From Pseudoxanthomonas koreensis_A (lineage in GTDB: Bacteria > Pseudomonadota > Gammaproteobacteria > Xanthomonadales > Xanthomonadaceae), in NCBI RefSeq assembly GCF_041890415.1, contig NZ_CP169056.1:1984001-2048000 (forward strand): 64,000 nucleotides of DNA, read 5' to 3'. The notes beneath the pieces are model-generated. The model did no database searches. It was not told where the DNA came from and worked only from the letters and a program-made list of their open reading frames with translations. How positions within the stretch are numbered: the stretch's first letter is position 1; every line of letters begins with the position of its first letter. This document shows, piece after piece, positions 63,615-64,000 of this stretch. Position numbers and translations under genes: made by a program.

Positions 63615-64000
63615 CTACGGTGCTGCGCCGTGCTGGACCGGCACGGTCTTCACCTGCAAGCCGGCCTGGCGCCAGGCTTCCAGTCCGCCGCGGTACCAGT
63701 GCACGTTGCGGTACCCCAGGCGGATCGCCCGCAGCGAGGCGTTGTAGGAGCCCCAGCACCGCGGCCCGCCGCAATAGAACACCAGCATCCGCGAGGTGTC
63801 GCCGCCGGTGGCCTGTTGCAGGTACTGGCCGAAGCCGCGCTGCACCTCGTCCTCGAACGTGCCGCCCTGGGCGGCCGGCATCACCGCGATCGCGCCGGGC
63901 AGGTGCTCCATGCTGGCGTAGGCGTGCAGCAGCATGGGCCCGCCCTGCCCGCCCTGCAGCAGCTGCGCCAGCTGCCGGGTGGCGATGACCTTGCCGCCGG
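63615..64000 (-). CDS. Rhodanese-like domain protein, N-terminus outside the window
   Basis: At least 128 codons of a gene that begins beyond the right edge. The C-terminal rhodanese-like domain shows LVFYCGGPRCWGSYNASLRA, followed by RLGYRNVHWYRGGLEAWRQA. The motif C-x4-CW recalls the CxxCW rhodanese-like proteins of PQQ-dependent alcohol catabolism, with two extra residues. The first Cys could carry sulfur in a persulfide. Export signal and start lie outside, so length and location are unknown. It is upstream of the lipoprotein gene. Confidence 0.8.
   Translation of the reverse strand, partial: GGKVIATRQLAQLLQGGQGGPMLLHAYASMEHLPGAIAVMPAAQGGTFEDEVQRGFGQYLQQATGGDTSRMLVFYCGGPRCWGSYNASLRAIRLGYRNVHWYRGGLEAWRQAGLQVKTVPVQHGAAP

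Overview
The window is high-GC DNA with densely packed genes, and it reads as a chromosomal segment of a Xanthomonadaceae (Lysobacteraceae) bacterium of the Stenotrophomonas/Pseudoxanthomonas/Luteimonas/Lysobacter type. The evidence is an M2 (ACE-like) lipoprotein peptidase, a 'TGTAGGAGC'-type family repeat, gluconate-2-dehydrogenase-subunit-3 and DUF1080 sugar genes, GTG/TTG starts and ATGA gene overlaps. I cannot fix the genus from sequence alone. No rRNA, tRNA, CRISPR array or replication origin was seen.

Layout. 0-3.6 kb: a partial membrane protein, a GNAT acetyltransferase, minCDE (division-site placement) and a small HExxH protein. 3.6-12.5 kb: M2 peptidase, a Bcr/CflA drug exporter, a tandem glycine riboswitch that drives gcvP, and a spermidine-synthase-like gene. 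12.6-25.3 kb: a sugar-oxidation locus of two convergent operons. It holds two GMC flavoprotein dehydrogenases with Tat-exported small subunits, two DUF1080 (3-keto-glycoside hydrolase family) domains, three TIM-barrel isomerase/epimerase domains, a Gfo/Idh/MocA oxidoreductase and an MFS carrier. A LacI-type regulator is divergent to the longer operon. The same palindrome, TGCAATCGATTGCA, lies in front of both operons, which points to one regulon. The likely route is periplasmic C3-oxidation of a glycoside, cleavage or isomerisation of the keto-sugar, import and reduction. The substrate is unknown.

25.3-29.2 kb: small conserved genes and a MASE1-PAS-GGDEF diguanylate cyclase. 29.2-44.6 kb is an accessory island. 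It has a complete IS3-family element without target duplication and flanked by gene stumps. Next comes a co-directional defence array: ParDE-like toxin-antitoxin with a 34-bp perfect palindrome, an unknown 98-aa protein, a CBS-HEPN protein, hsdM, hsdS, hsdR and a GmrSD-RAMA fusion. An arsRCHB arsenic operon follows. The most original element is the CBS-HEPN gene with an exact RNxxxH motif, translationally coupled to hsdM.

44.6-64 kb returns to core genome: a secreted phosphatase-like protein, an RND pump and adaptor with a divergent MarR regulator over a twin operator, an Lpp-like lipoprotein beside an L,D-transpeptidase, purA, an OsmC protein, gorA, a DadA-like oxidase, a DUF418 protein, dnaE, accA, a lipoprotein, and a rhodanese-like gene cut by the window end.
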